NCBI GenBank assembly: GCA_040756515.1
Contig: JBFLYW010000002.1
Span: 1-64,000 of the forward strand
Source: DSXH01 sp020724325
GTDB taxonomy: Bacteria > Bacteroidota > Ignavibacteria > Ignavibacteriales > Melioribacteraceae
DNA length: 64,000 bases
Direction of reading: 5' to 3'
Shown here: piece after piece, positions 52,933 to 60,180 of the stretch
Layout: every line of letters starts with the position of its first letter
Position numbering within the stretch: the stretch's first letter is position 1
Program-made: the position numbers and the translations under genes
Notes under the pieces: generated by a model
Databases searched by the model: none
Seen by the model: the letters and a program-made list of their open reading frames with translations, nothing else
Told to the model about the DNA's origin: nothing

Positions 52933-54318
52933 CTATTTTGATTTCCCCAGCTTTTTTTCAATAGCTTTTCTGACTTCCTTTTTATTGCTCGCTCCCTTTT
53001 TAATCATTAATGCAAGTTTAATTTTATTAATATCATGATTATCTTTTTCAGGGATAAATGAATCAAGCGTCATTTCGTCAAGATGTTCGCGAACACCGTT
53101 CAAATTCAATTTGATATAGTGTCTATCAGTGATTTTTGCATCTGAATGATCAGCAAGTTTCTGGACAGTGAATACATCCATTTTAAGTACATTGATAAGG
53201 TAGGAAATAAAAGTTGATCTGATCTGCTTTAGAGTATATTCCTTATTGATAGCTTTAGCAATTTTTAATGTGTGCATTGCGCGTACCCAAAATCCAAGAC
53301 TTTTTGTATAGCTAAGTTCTGATGGATTGAACTGAGGGAATAATCTTCCGGCAGATCCTTTGTTGATGTTCATTTCTAATAACAATCTATGCAGCTCTTT
53401 ATGAATAGGGAATAAATAATATTCTTTTTTCTTTCGGCGCCCGGCTTTAACATTTCGGATCTTAATTATTCCTTCCTTTAAGTCGATATCCTCTTTCATT
53501 TGCATAATAGCTGAACTTGGGCGACATCCAGTTAATAGCATGAAATAGATAATATGATAATGATGTGGATATTCTTGATCTGCTTTGAAGTATTGAATTA
53601 TTTTGAACATTTCTTCAATTGGGATCGGATCAGCTTCTGAGTGCTCACCTCGAATTACTTCAATAATGTTTTTTGTTGTTAAATCATGCTCAATGAAAAA
53701 ATTCCACAGAGCTCTAAGCGTCCTTGTATAAATTGATCTTGAATTTTGATTAACGCCTTCCGGTCCGTTCTCTAATTTTTTGTGACACTTAGAACAGGAG
53801 TGAGCATTTTTGCTAAGTATTGTTTTGCAATGCGGGCATTTATATTCAAATAGAAATAATAGTTTTCGGTAGTCATCAATTGAATATTGATCAACGTATT
53901 TGTCCTTGGCTGCTAAAATCATTTTGGTAACAGCCATCTCATAATTCTTGATTGTACGAGGTCTTAAAGCATTTGGATCGCCAACAATACTCTTCTCTTT
54001 CTTGAAGAATTCTAATCCCTGACTCAATATCATTCTTCTCTTTATTTTTATCCCGGTCTTTTCCAGTAGATCTCTTTGTACGAGTCCCGATGTAATTCTT
54101 TGGATTAAATCCTTTGTGGCCTCATTTCCATTTACTTTAGGTTTTCTTTTAGAATCTGCACCTTTTTTAATCCATTCAATAATTTTCTTACTATCAGCAG
54201 GTGTGATCTCTATTTTTGAATTGATAGATTTTCTTCTTCTGGAGGGATCTTTTTCAAACTTGTCATAAATCCGGATCCAATAGAAGGGGCTATTTTTTTG
54301 AATGTATAATGACGGCAT
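52933..54318 (-). CDS. int: Tyrosine-recombinase integrase with a zinc-ribbon insert
   Basis: The 461-residue phage integrase has an N-terminal arm-binding region, then a core-binding domain (about 110-230) interrupted by a CPHC...CSKC zinc ribbon (about 159-180). The catalytic domain (about 240-410) has Arg in TGCRPSS, the beta-hairpin Lys region (VKAGRRKKKEYYL), IRSTF as the second Arg box, His in ADHSDAKITDRHYI and the nucleophile Tyr about 400. The usual His of the HxxR box is replaced by Lys (KQIR). It is the last gene of the leftward lysogeny operon, 1 bp after the SWIM gene, next to the tRNA-Lys target. Confidence 0.92.
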   Translation of the reverse strand: MPSLYIQKNSPFYWIRIYDKFEKDPSRRRKSINSKIEITPADSKKIIEWIKKGADSKRKPKVNGNEATKDLIQRITSGLVQRDLLEKTGIKIKRRMILSQGLEFFKKEKSIVGDPNALRPRTIKNYEMAVTKMILAAKDKYVDQYSIDDYRKLLFLFEYKCPHCKTILSKNAHSCSKCHKKLENGPEGVNQNSRSIYTRTLRALWNFFIEHDLTTKNIIEVIRGEHSEADPIPIEEMFKIIQYFKADQEYPHHYHIIYFMLLTGCRPSSAIMQMKEDIDLKEGIIKIRNVKAGRRKKKEYYLFPIHKELHRLLLEMNINKGSAGRLFPQFNPSELSYTKSLGFWVRAMHTLKIAKAINKEYTLKQIRSTFISYLINVLKMDVFTVQKLADHSDAKITDRHYIKLNLNGVREHLDEMTLDSFIPEKDNHDINKIKLALMIKKGASNKKEVRKAIEKKLGKSK

Positions 54319-54319
54319 A

Positions 54320-54904
54320 TTAGTGATCCCTAGACAATTGCCAAACCATGATTTCGATTATTCTTCGATTTAATAATTCTTTGTTTTTTGGTTCAATCTT
54401 ATATCTCCAGCGCAATTCCTTCTGATTATAACTGTACTTTTTCCAACTATCCCCTTCTTTTAAAAAAATATTTATCCAATCATTCTTGTCATTAAATCCA
54501 AGGATCAATTCTGAAGTATAAAAATGACTTTTGAAGAACAGTTTAATTCTATATTTGAACTGTGCTTCTAACAATAATAAAGTCAGTTCATCAATATGTT
54601 CTGAAATCTTTGTAGTAGTTAGTTTTAAATACAAATGATAACACAGTTTTCGAGAATCCCTTCCTATGTAAGTTTTATTTCTCTCCTGAAAATCAGGACA
54701 ATTACATTTTAACTGGAAGGGATTCTGTTTGAATTCCTTATAGTAGTAAGTCCTGTTAGTCCACTCTGGCAACTTTGGGATTTGATGAATGTACCATTTC
54801 TCAGCAGTTCGCCCCTCCTTTTCTTTATGCTTATAATAAGCTTTTTCTAATTCTCGGAGGTCACCATAGACCTCTATTCCATTAATGATTTCTTTTTTTG
54901 TCAT
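54320..54904 (-). CDS. SWIM zinc-finger-like phage protein
   Basis: The 194-residue protein (ATG at 54904; an ATG at 54934 would add ten residues) has the segment LKCNCPDFQERN followed by KLCYHLYLKL. This is the C-x-C-x(n)-C-x-H pattern of a SWIM zinc finger, which binds DNA or protein partners. The region after it (about 110-190) is aromatic-rich and unrecognised. It overlaps the end of the small membrane-protein gene by 23 bp and ends 1 bp before int. A DNA-binding or recombination-directionality role is conceivable but unproven. Confidence 0.65.
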   Translation of the reverse strand: MTKKEIINGIEVYGDLRELEKAYYKHKEKEGRTAEKWYIHQIPKLPEWTNRTYYYKEFKQNPFQLKCNCPDFQERNKTYIGRDSRKLCYHLYLKLTTTKISEHIDELTLLLLEAQFKYRIKLFFKSHFYTSELILGFNDKNDWINIFLKEGDSWKKYSYNQKELRWRYKIEPKNKELLNRRIIEIMVWQLSRDH

Positions 54905-55013
54905 TCGTATGAAAGTAAATCCAGTAAGCAACAAACAAAAAAACTAAAAACTCGATTGCATGAACTTCTGGAGTATCCGGGAAAATACTTGTTTGTAGTA
55001 TTACTAATTCCAT
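54882..55013 (-). CDS. Small single-pass membrane protein of the lysogeny operon
   Basis: A 43-residue frame whose ATG overlaps the methyltransferase stop codon (TAATG, 55013). The product has one hydrophobic helix (IEFLVFLFVAYWIYF, about residues 20-34) and a basic C-terminus (TNDKKRNH). It fills a gap that would otherwise be about 80 bp of non-coding sequence inside a tightly packed operon. No homologue is recognised. The tight overlaps and the clean helix support it, but such a short frame could be chance. Confidence 0.45.
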   Translation of the reverse strand: MELVILQTSIFPDTPEVHAIEFLVFLFVAYWIYFHTNDKKRNH

Positions 55014-56596
55014 TATTCAAAAATCTCTACCTGATCATCAGGAGTTGATTCTTTTTTTGAAGCTTCCTTAAATGTCGTTTTCTTGTATAGACCAACAGGA
55101 AGATTAATTTCTTTTCCTTCCAATAAATCATCAACAGTTAATATCTGTATCTTATCAATTCTGTTCCCAAAATGCTTTTCATCAAAGTATCCTTGTTGTT
55201 TTGCTTCTTTAAGCATTGGTTGAGTAACCTGCTCTTTAAAACATACAAACACACCAAGATCAGATTTTCTTTTATTGACAACTTGAATAAACTCACGTAC
55301 ATTTTTCACATTAACGTTTCCTGATTTCACTTCAATTAGGACGATCCCTTTTTCTTTTGTATCTGGCCTATCGAATGTGATATGTCCATCCCAGCCGCCA
55401 TCTGCGGTTCTTTTAGGGTTGAGTACTCCTCCAAGCATTACTTCAACAATCCATTCCTGGAATCCGAAACGGCCATCCTTCGATGTAGCTAATTCATGGG
55501 CTGATGCTAAATCCTTTGGGAAACCTGAAATCTCAATTTCTTCTTTGAGTTTTTTTGCACGAGTTTGTGGTGCAGATTTAGTTAATCGATCAACAATGAG
55601 TTTAATAGCAAGATGTGAAATATCAACGCCAATCCAGTTTCGTTTTAATGTTTCAGCTGCTGCAATGGTCGTCCCACATCCACAAAAGAAATCGGCAACT
55701 ATATCTCCTTCGTTAGATGATACATTTAGTATCCTTTCAAGTAACGCTTCAGGTTTTTGAGTGGGATATCCGAGCCTCTCGGCAGATTTCGTTCCCATTT
55801 GTTCGAGATCGTTCCAAATATTATCTAAAGGAGCTCCTTTCGTATCATTAAAGTAATGTTTATACACAGGATATTTAGATTTTTCTGTTATCATGGCCTC
55901 CCCACTTTCTAACAGTTTTTGAAGTCTTGCTTTTGAAACTGTTTTCAGAGGATTCCATTTAAATCTTCTACCATCTTCATCAACTTTATCATATCTTTTT
56001 AATGCTCCAACAGAGTATGGTCTGAAAATCTTATTAAAAGTGTAATCATTAGATTTGGTATAATATAAAATTGCATCGGTATTACAAGGATATCTACGTG
56101 CAATAGATTTACTACTTCCAGAATTGAAAGTCCTTTCCCATACGATTTCATTTCTAAAATAATTTTCACCATAAATAACATCACATATTAATTTCAAATA
56201 ATGGCTCATTGTTGAATCACAATGCAAATAAAAGCTGCCGGTATCCTTCAAAACTTTGTGCATATAATAAATTCGGATTGCCATAGTTGTTAGGTATGAA
56301 ACAGCACTTTGAGAAATATTTATTTCATCCAATGTTTTTAGGAGTTTATAAAGATCAAGGTCAAGATCTTTTATCTCCTCAAGCGTATCGAGGTAAGAGA
56401 CATTACTCCAGGTATCTGCAAAAGCTTCCTTTTGGGCCTTAACATCTTTTAGGTCGATATCCTCAAATAGAATATTGTAATCTCTCTTTGAGTTAAAGGG
56501 TGGATCAATATAAATAAGATCAATCCATCCTTCCGGATGCGCTTTGTGTAAATCTTTCAATACATCTAAGCAATCACCAAAGTAAAGTTTTTTCAT
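55013..56596 (-). CDS. DNA methyltransferase fused to a PD-(D/E)XK nuclease domain
   Basis: The 527-residue fusion has a beta-class N6-adenine/N4-cytosine methyltransferase at residues 1-340: the catalytic IYIDPPFNSKRDY (DPPF at 31-34) comes before the AdoMet-binding VADFFCGCGTTIAAAE (about 295-310). Residues about 390-480 carry WDGHITF (Asp about 404) and IEVKSGNVNVKNVREF (E422-x-K424), the PD-(D/E)XK core of Mrr-like restriction endonucleases. It may be a single-chain restriction-modification protein. It starts 9 bp after the lipoprotein gene on the repressor operon, so it should be made in the lysogen and could restrict superinfecting phage. The recognition site is unknown. Confidence 0.85.
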   Translation of the reverse strand: MKKLYFGDCLDVLKDLHKAHPEGWIDLIYIDPPFNSKRDYNILFEDIDLKDVKAQKEAFADTWSNVSYLDTLEEIKDLDLDLYKLLKTLDEINISQSAVSYLTTMAIRIYYMHKVLKDTGSFYLHCDSTMSHYLKLICDVIYGENYFRNEIVWERTFNSGSSKSIARRYPCNTDAILYYTKSNDYTFNKIFRPYSVGALKRYDKVDEDGRRFKWNPLKTVSKARLQKLLESGEAMITEKSKYPVYKHYFNDTKGAPLDNIWNDLEQMGTKSAERLGYPTQKPEALLERILNVSSNEGDIVADFFCGCGTTIAAAETLKRNWIGVDISHLAIKLIVDRLTKSAPQTRAKKLKEEIEISGFPKDLASAHELATSKDGRFGFQEWIVEVMLGGVLNPKRTADGGWDGHITFDRPDTKEKGIVLIEVKSGNVNVKNVREFIQVVNKRKSDLGVFVCFKEQVTQPMLKEAKQQGYFDEKHFGNRIDKIQILTVDDLLEGKEINLPVGLYKKTTFKEASKKESTPDDQVEIFE

Positions 56597-56605
56597 AATA
56601 ATGAA

Positions 56606-57346
56606 TTATTTTGTTTGATGTCTACGTTTATTCGACTTATTCAATACAATAAAGAAAAATGAAAAGGCAGCAATTATTATTAAAGCCGCTAAGTATTTAA
56701 TTATTGTATTTGGTTCTTCAGTTCTAAAGGTAACTGTCATCAACTTCTCAGACGATATTTTAGAAAGGGGAAAGCTCCAATATATTGTACTATTTGCATG
56801 ATTAACCGAGTCAGCATTAGAACTAATGATTTTTCCGGGTAAAGTCAGTTCATACCTCCATGTATAATTACCAAACATCATTTCCATCATGTTCTTTGAT
56901 AATTCGTCTGCAGTTGTATCCCGTTTAGTTTCATTGCCAAATATTTTTCGAGAGAAAGTAATGTCACCTTCGTTATTTTCAATTATTGATATGAACCCTA
57001 TCATTCCTTTTTGAGTCGAATCCGTTGTGCTTTTCATTAAAGCTTGAATGCTATCAAAACCTACTTTTATTTCAATCCATCTGTTACCAGACTCAGAATA
57101 TGAACGACTGCTTATAAATCGAATTCCCTCTTTGTTCGAATAATTCTCCTTAAGTTTATCCTCGTCAAACTCTTTCATATCTCCGCTTTTCCCGCCCATA
57201 TTAAATAATTGTTCACTAATTCCTACATTAAACGAGAGCTCTCCGGAGAGATCTGGATTTAGTTTCATCTTCTCTTTGTAATCAAGGCAGCCAAATAATA
57301 AAATAGAAAGAGTAAGCAGTGATAAGCTGATTTTAATTTTTTTCAT
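56606..57346 (-). CDS. LppM-like lipoprotein with C-terminal membrane anchor
   Basis: The 246-residue product has a lipoprotein signal peptide with lipobox ILLFGC (Cys at about 20), followed by DYKEKMKLNPDLSGELSF, the opening pattern of LppM/DUF3153-type lipoproteins. The middle is beta-rich. A TM helix (about 217-236) and a basic tail end it, so it is anchored at both ends. It is the second gene of the leftward operon, 15 bp after the repressor. Lysogen-expressed envelope lipoproteins are often superinfection-exclusion factors; that role is inferred here from position only. Confidence 0.7.
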   Translation of the reverse strand: MKKIKISLSLLTLSILLFGCLDYKEKMKLNPDLSGELSFNVGISEQLFNMGGKSGDMKEFDEDKLKENYSNKEGIRFISSRSYSESGNRWIEIKVGFDSIQALMKSTTDSTQKGMIGFISIIENNEGDITFSRKIFGNETKRDTTADELSKNMMEMMFGNYTWRYELTLPGKIISSNADSVNHANSTIYWSFPLSKISSEKLMTVTFRTEEPNTIIKYLAALIIIAAFSFFFIVLNKSNKRRHQTK

Positions 57347-57361
57347 CTAACCCTCCAAAGA

Positions 57362-58039
57362 TTATCTTCTTTTAGATGCTCTAATTACAACCGGTACTTT
57401 CCAGAGTGTTATTTTTTGTTTTTTCGAATTAAGAATGATTGGTTGAACAGCAGTATTGTAACTGTTAAGGACTATTATTTCGGGATTCTCTTTATCAATT
57501 GCCAGAACTTTCAAAGCCCCTTTCGTATCATCCCACCGTGCAGCAACCCAATCACCATCACGAGGTTTATCATCAAAGGAAATAATCGCCAAATCTCCAG
57601 GACCAACAAGTGGCATCATTGAATATCCAAATACATTATCAATTCTTAAAACACCATGTTTACGCGGATCAAGGTCAAAATCGAAATACTCAAAAAAATC
57701 ATTGTACTGTTTTATCTCTGCTATGCCGGCAGGTATTTCTCCAAGGATAGGGAATGAAAGTGAAGGGGTTACATGATTTTTTTCAGCTTCATGAATCGGG
57801 ACATATTCCGGACCGAGTTTTCTGTAGGTGATTTCTTCAGGATTACTGTCATCAATTCTTATATTTAATGCCTTTTCAAGATCTGAAATAGAATCTTGCG
57901 ACAGCTTATTTGTCCTTCCACTCCTCAAGCTACTTAGCTTAGATGAAAATCCTTTAAGGCCATAATTGTTTTCCAACTTATACGTTGTAAGCCTAAAGTC
58001 GCGGAATAATCTCTCTATAAAAGCTACCCAGGGATTCAT
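57362..58039 (-). CDS. LexA/CI-like phage repressor (S24 family)
   Basis: The 225-residue repressor has an N-terminal DNA-binding region (about residues 1-60, helix-turn-helix like, with FSSKLSSLRSGRTNKLS) and a C-terminal S24 autoprotease. The cleavage site Ala104-Gly105 lies in GEIPAGIAEI. The nucleophile Ser140 lies in GYSMMPLVGPGD and the general base Lys177 in GALKVL. RecA-stimulated self-cleavage would induce the prophage after DNA damage. It is transcribed leftward, divergent from the Cro-like gene, and heads the operon down to int. Confidence 0.92.
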   Translation of the reverse strand: MNPWVAFIERLFRDFRLTTYKLENNYGLKGFSSKLSSLRSGRTNKLSQDSISDLEKALNIRIDDSNPEEITYRKLGPEYVPIHEAEKNHVTPSLSFPILGEIPAGIAEIKQYNDFFEYFDFDLDPRKHGVLRIDNVFGYSMMPLVGPGDLAIISFDDKPRDGDWVAARWDDTKGALKVLAIDKENPEIIVLNSYNTAVQPIILNSKKQKITLWKVPVVIRASKRR

Positions 58040-58048
58040 GCTCTTAAA

Positions 58049-58107
58049 ATATCTTACATTAATGTTAATTATTATAAAAAAATATCTAAAAATATCTTGA
58101 CATATCT
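58049..58107. promoter_or_regulatory. Candidate operator: direct repeats of (A/C)ATATCT between repressor and Cro-like genes
   Basis: The heptamer occurs at about 58049 (AATATCT), 58081 (AATATCT), 58091 (AATATCT) and 58101 (CATATCT). The last three are exactly 10 bp apart, one helical turn, and cover the -35 region of the rightward promoter. The fourth lies three turns away, next to the repressor start. This is the expected place for binding of the repressor and Cro-like protein. Confidence 0.6.
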
Positions 58108-58126
58108 AAAATATTTATTATATTTG
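58097..58126 (+). promoter_or_regulatory. Rightward early promoter of Bacteroidota type
   Basis: TTG(ACA) at 58097 and TATATTTG at 58119-58126 are separated by 19 nt, matching the Bacteroidota sigma-A pattern TTG-N19-TAnnTTTG. It points toward the Cro-like gene starting at 58148 and overlaps the direct-repeat operators. Confidence 0.7.
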
Positions 58127-58147
58127 TTAGTGAATGTTAGATAATTT

Positions 58148-58408
58148 ATGAGAAACACCATGATAACCTTTAATTTCGATCAATTTTTACTGGATAATCG
58201 GCTGGGGCTTTATGAACTAGCCAGTAAAACATCAATCCCGGTTCAAACTCTTTATGCAGTTAAGAACCGCGGAACCGTTAAAATGAAATTTATCAGACGA
58301 CTCGAAAAAAAGTTCGGTGATCTAACACCATACATAACAATCACTAAGCAAGAAAACGGATACTCAATTAATTCAGAACTATTACTTCCGCAAAAGGAGA
58401 CAGTATGA
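58148..58408 (+). CDS. Cro-like helix-turn-helix protein
   Basis: The 86-residue protein opposite the repressor has a helix-turn-helix in LYELASKTSIPVQTLYAVKN (about residues 21-40). Its position, first in the rightward early operon and divergent from the LexA-like repressor, marks it as a Cro analogue that would repress the lysogeny promoter. There is no Shine-Dalgarno before the ATG at 58148, common in this group; an internal ATG at 58160 is an alternative. It overlaps the next small gene by 4 bp. Confidence 0.75.
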   Translation: MRNTMITFNFDQFLLDNRLGLYELASKTSIPVQTLYAVKNRGTVKMKFIRRLEKKFGDLTPYITITKQENGYSINSELLLPQKETV

Positions 58409-58551
58409 TTTTGATCAATATTTTTTTCCTTATACCAAGTTTGTATTTACCTAAAGCAATCGAGAATGTTAATTCTTCAGCTTCCAACTATACCTCAATT
58501 AATTCTGAAATAAATCTATTCATGAACCATCTTAAAATGCTTGAGATATGA
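58405..58551 (+). CDS. Small hydrophobic phage peptide
   Basis: A 48-residue frame with AAAGGAG 6 nt before its ATG. It overlaps both neighbours by 4 bp (ATGA at 58405 and at 58548), a pattern seldom found by chance. The N-terminal 15 residues (MILINIFFLIPSLYL) look like a signal peptide or a membrane helix; the rest is Asn/Ser-rich. No family is recognised. An exported or membrane-inserted early peptide is likely. Confidence 0.65.
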   Translation: MILINIFFLIPSLYLPKAIENVNSSASNYTSINSEINLFMNHLKMLEI

Positions 58552-58997
58552 ACACTAAAAATTCCATCTGCACTGAAAAATTCGATATGCTGAATGATGA
58601 TCAGAGATTTATTAATGAGATACTCGACAAGCACGGTTTAGAAATCACCTGGTTAGCAGAAAAGCTTCACATGGATTATGAAACGGTAAGATATCAACTC
58701 AGGCAAGCGAAAAATTATAGACAAGATTTCCATGCAATCGTTGTTGAGATATTGAAAAAAGAAGGACTAATTACCAGCAACAAAGAGATATGCGATAAGT
58801 TGAAAGATGACCTGATTGAATTTTCAACTGTACTAACCGGGACCGTATCAATAATTGCGAAAAGTGTTAAAGATAAAATTCAAGATAGACACTTGACTGA
58901 TGAAGAAAAGAAATCACTGAAAGATCAATTGCGCAATCAACTTAATAGAGTAACAGACGAATTCAACGACCTATTAATTACTATCGATCTAAAATGA
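58548..58997 (+). CDS. Phage regulator with helix-turn-helix
   Basis: The 149-residue protein has a helix-turn-helix pattern in ITWLAEKLHMDYETVRYQLRQ (about residues 32-52) and an all-helical, charged C-terminal half (about 85-149) suited to oligomerisation. Its position as third gene of the early operon resembles CII-type regulators, but sequence similarity to a named family was not recognised. It overlaps both neighbours by 4 bp. Confidence 0.65.
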   Translation: MNTKNSICTEKFDMLNDDQRFINEILDKHGLEITWLAEKLHMDYETVRYQLRQAKNYRQDFHAIVVEILKKEGLITSNKEICDKLKDDLIEFSTVLTGTVSIIAKSVKDKIQDRHLTDEEKKSLKDQLRNQLNRVTDEFNDLLITIDLK

Positions 58998-59404
58998 AAA
59001 AACCAAATTTAATAACTCAATCGGACTTATGGGATTACTTAGATCAGCTTCATAAAAAATTTTCAGAAGTACTTGAAGCAAAGAATTTGGAAGGAACATT
59101 ACTTCTATCCGAAATAACCGAAGATCTCAGATGTAATTATGATTGGCTGATTAAACAAATAAAAGTAAAAAATCTAAAAGCATACTTCCTCAAGGATACA
59201 GACCGTAAAAGAGGAGGATGGCGAGTTGAAAGAAAAGATTACGAAGAATTTAAGAAACAACTGCAGTTCGATCCAGCTCGAGAAGAATATGTTTTTATAC
59301 CACCAGTTGAAAATATAGTAAAAGATTTTCAGCTGGAGAGAGGATTAAGCAATAAAAATAATTCGAAAAGAAAGATGAGGAATTCATGTTTGAGTCAATA
59401 TTAA
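58994..59404 (+). CDS. Phage protein, possible DNA-binding regulator
   Basis: The 136-residue basic protein shares ATGA with the preceding gene. A central stretch (about residues 45-90: LRCNYDWLIKQIKVKNLKAY, then GGWRVERKDYEEF) has the spacing of a winged helix or excisionase-like HTH in which a residue of the wing is followed by an aromatic-rich strand. The C-terminal tail is Asn/Lys-rich. It has no catalytic motif. An excisionase or replication-accessory function is a guess. The next small gene starts inside its last 19 bases. Confidence 0.5.
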   Translation: MKKPNLITQSDLWDYLDQLHKKFSEVLEAKNLEGTLLLSEITEDLRCNYDWLIKQIKVKNLKAYFLKDTDRKRGGWRVERKDYEEFKKQLQFDPAREEYVFIPPVENIVKDFQLERGLSNKNNSKRKMRNSCLSQY

Positions 59405-59523
59405 AATTTCTATCAGGAATAGATTTCGTTTGGTGGGTTTTGATAGCATTGATTTTCTTCCTTTTGATTTTCGGTCCAATTGCATATCAAATATTAAAAA
59501 AACAATTCAAGGATATGATATGA
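59386..59523 (+). CDS. Small single-pass phage membrane protein
   Basis: A 45-residue frame with GAGG 5 nt before the ATG. It has one strong TM helix (about residues 15-33, FVWWVLIALIFFLLIFGPI) and a basic C-terminus. It overlaps the preceding gene by 19 bp and the following small gene by 4 bp (ATGA). It resembles holin-like or other early phage membrane peptides in form only. Confidence 0.6.
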   Translation: MFESILKFLSGIDFVWWVLIALIFFLLIFGPIAYQILKKQFKDMI

Positions 59524-59627
59524 TTGAAAATACAGTTGCAAAAATTATTCTCTCAATTCTTCTGCTTATAGCATTTACTTTGTTCGGTTTACAATTAACA
59601 AAAAAAGAAAAAAAGGAGAGTAAATAA
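59520..59627 (+). CDS. Very small single-pass phage membrane protein
   Basis: A 35-residue frame (ATG at 59520, overlapping the upstream stop by 4 bp; TAATG overlap with the next gene). One TM helix (about residues 8-25, IILSILLLIAFTLFGLQL) is followed by a lysine-rich tail (KKEKKESK). A longer in-frame extension upstream (from 59430) would be an out-of-frame reading of the previous membrane peptide and is not favoured. Two adjacent single-helix proteins suggest a membrane complex or a holin/antiholin-like pair. Confidence 0.6.
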   Translation: MIENTVAKIILSILLLIAFTLFGLQLTKKEKKESK

Positions 59628-59914
59628 TGCCATTCGCAAATCTCGACTTAAGTAAGCATCCTGGATTTCTTTCGGCGCAAAGACATTATGAAAATATTGA
59701 GCCGGAAGACGGATCGGAAAGAGAAAAAACGCTGAGAGAAAAAATTGATTGTACATCTCTTACAAAGATCGAATTAATTAAAAAAACATTGCTCGAAAGA
59801 TTGGGATATGAGAACGTGAATTATCTCTTAGAATGTGTGGAAGGTGCTTGTAAAGAAGAAAACGAATTCAACGAATTTCTCAAAGAGGAAATTGAACCTA
59901 TTATTGGACCATAA
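59627..59914 (+). CDS. Phage protein of unknown function
   Basis: The 95-residue acidic protein has AAAAGGAGAG directly before its ATG, which overlaps the previous stop codon. It appears helical in its second half (LTKIELIKKTLLERLGYENV onward). No domain is recognised. The strong ribosome binding site and its place in the early operon support that it is real. Confidence 0.65.
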   Translation: MPFANLDLSKHPGFLSAQRHYENIEPEDGSEREKTLREKIDCTSLTKIELIKKTLLERLGYENVNYLLECVEGACKEENEFNEFLKEEIEPIIGP

Positions 59915-59989
59915 ATAAAGAACCGGCGACCGCAGAGCGATCAACCGGCTCAATTGTACAACGTGACAATTCAAAAATAAGGAGCTGAT

Positions 59990-60166
59990 ATGACATTATC
60001 AACCTACAAGCTCAATGCACACCAGTTTTTAATTTGTATTGAAGATGGAAAAGTTGAACATCATGTAACCGCTGATAAATGCACAATTGGAACTGTAGTA
60101 ATCTGTTATGCATACGCAATCGGTTATAGATTAAAGAAAATAATCAAATCACACTTCATCAAATAA
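59990..60166 (+). CDS. Small phage protein
   Basis: A 58-residue frame with AAGGAG about 6 nt before the ATG. The product is basic at its C-terminus, with three cysteines and a hydrophobic stretch TVVICYAYAIGY (about residues 35-46). No family is recognised. It lies 75 bp after the previous gene, and a strong AGGAGG for the next gene follows at once. Confidence 0.55.
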   Translation: MTLSTYKLNAHQFLICIEDGKVEHHVTADKCTIGTVVICYAYAIGYRLKKIIKSHFIK

Positions 60167-60180
60167 TCAGGAGGTACAAC

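Noticed and set aside
55377..55760. 127-residue plus-strand frame within the methyltransferase-nuclease gene
   Set aside because: It is an antisense shadow of a gene with clear catalytic motifs.
59430..59627. 65-residue reading frame
   Set aside because: Its first 30 codons overlap the 45-residue membrane protein out of frame; the supported gene is 59520-59627 with ATGA coupling.
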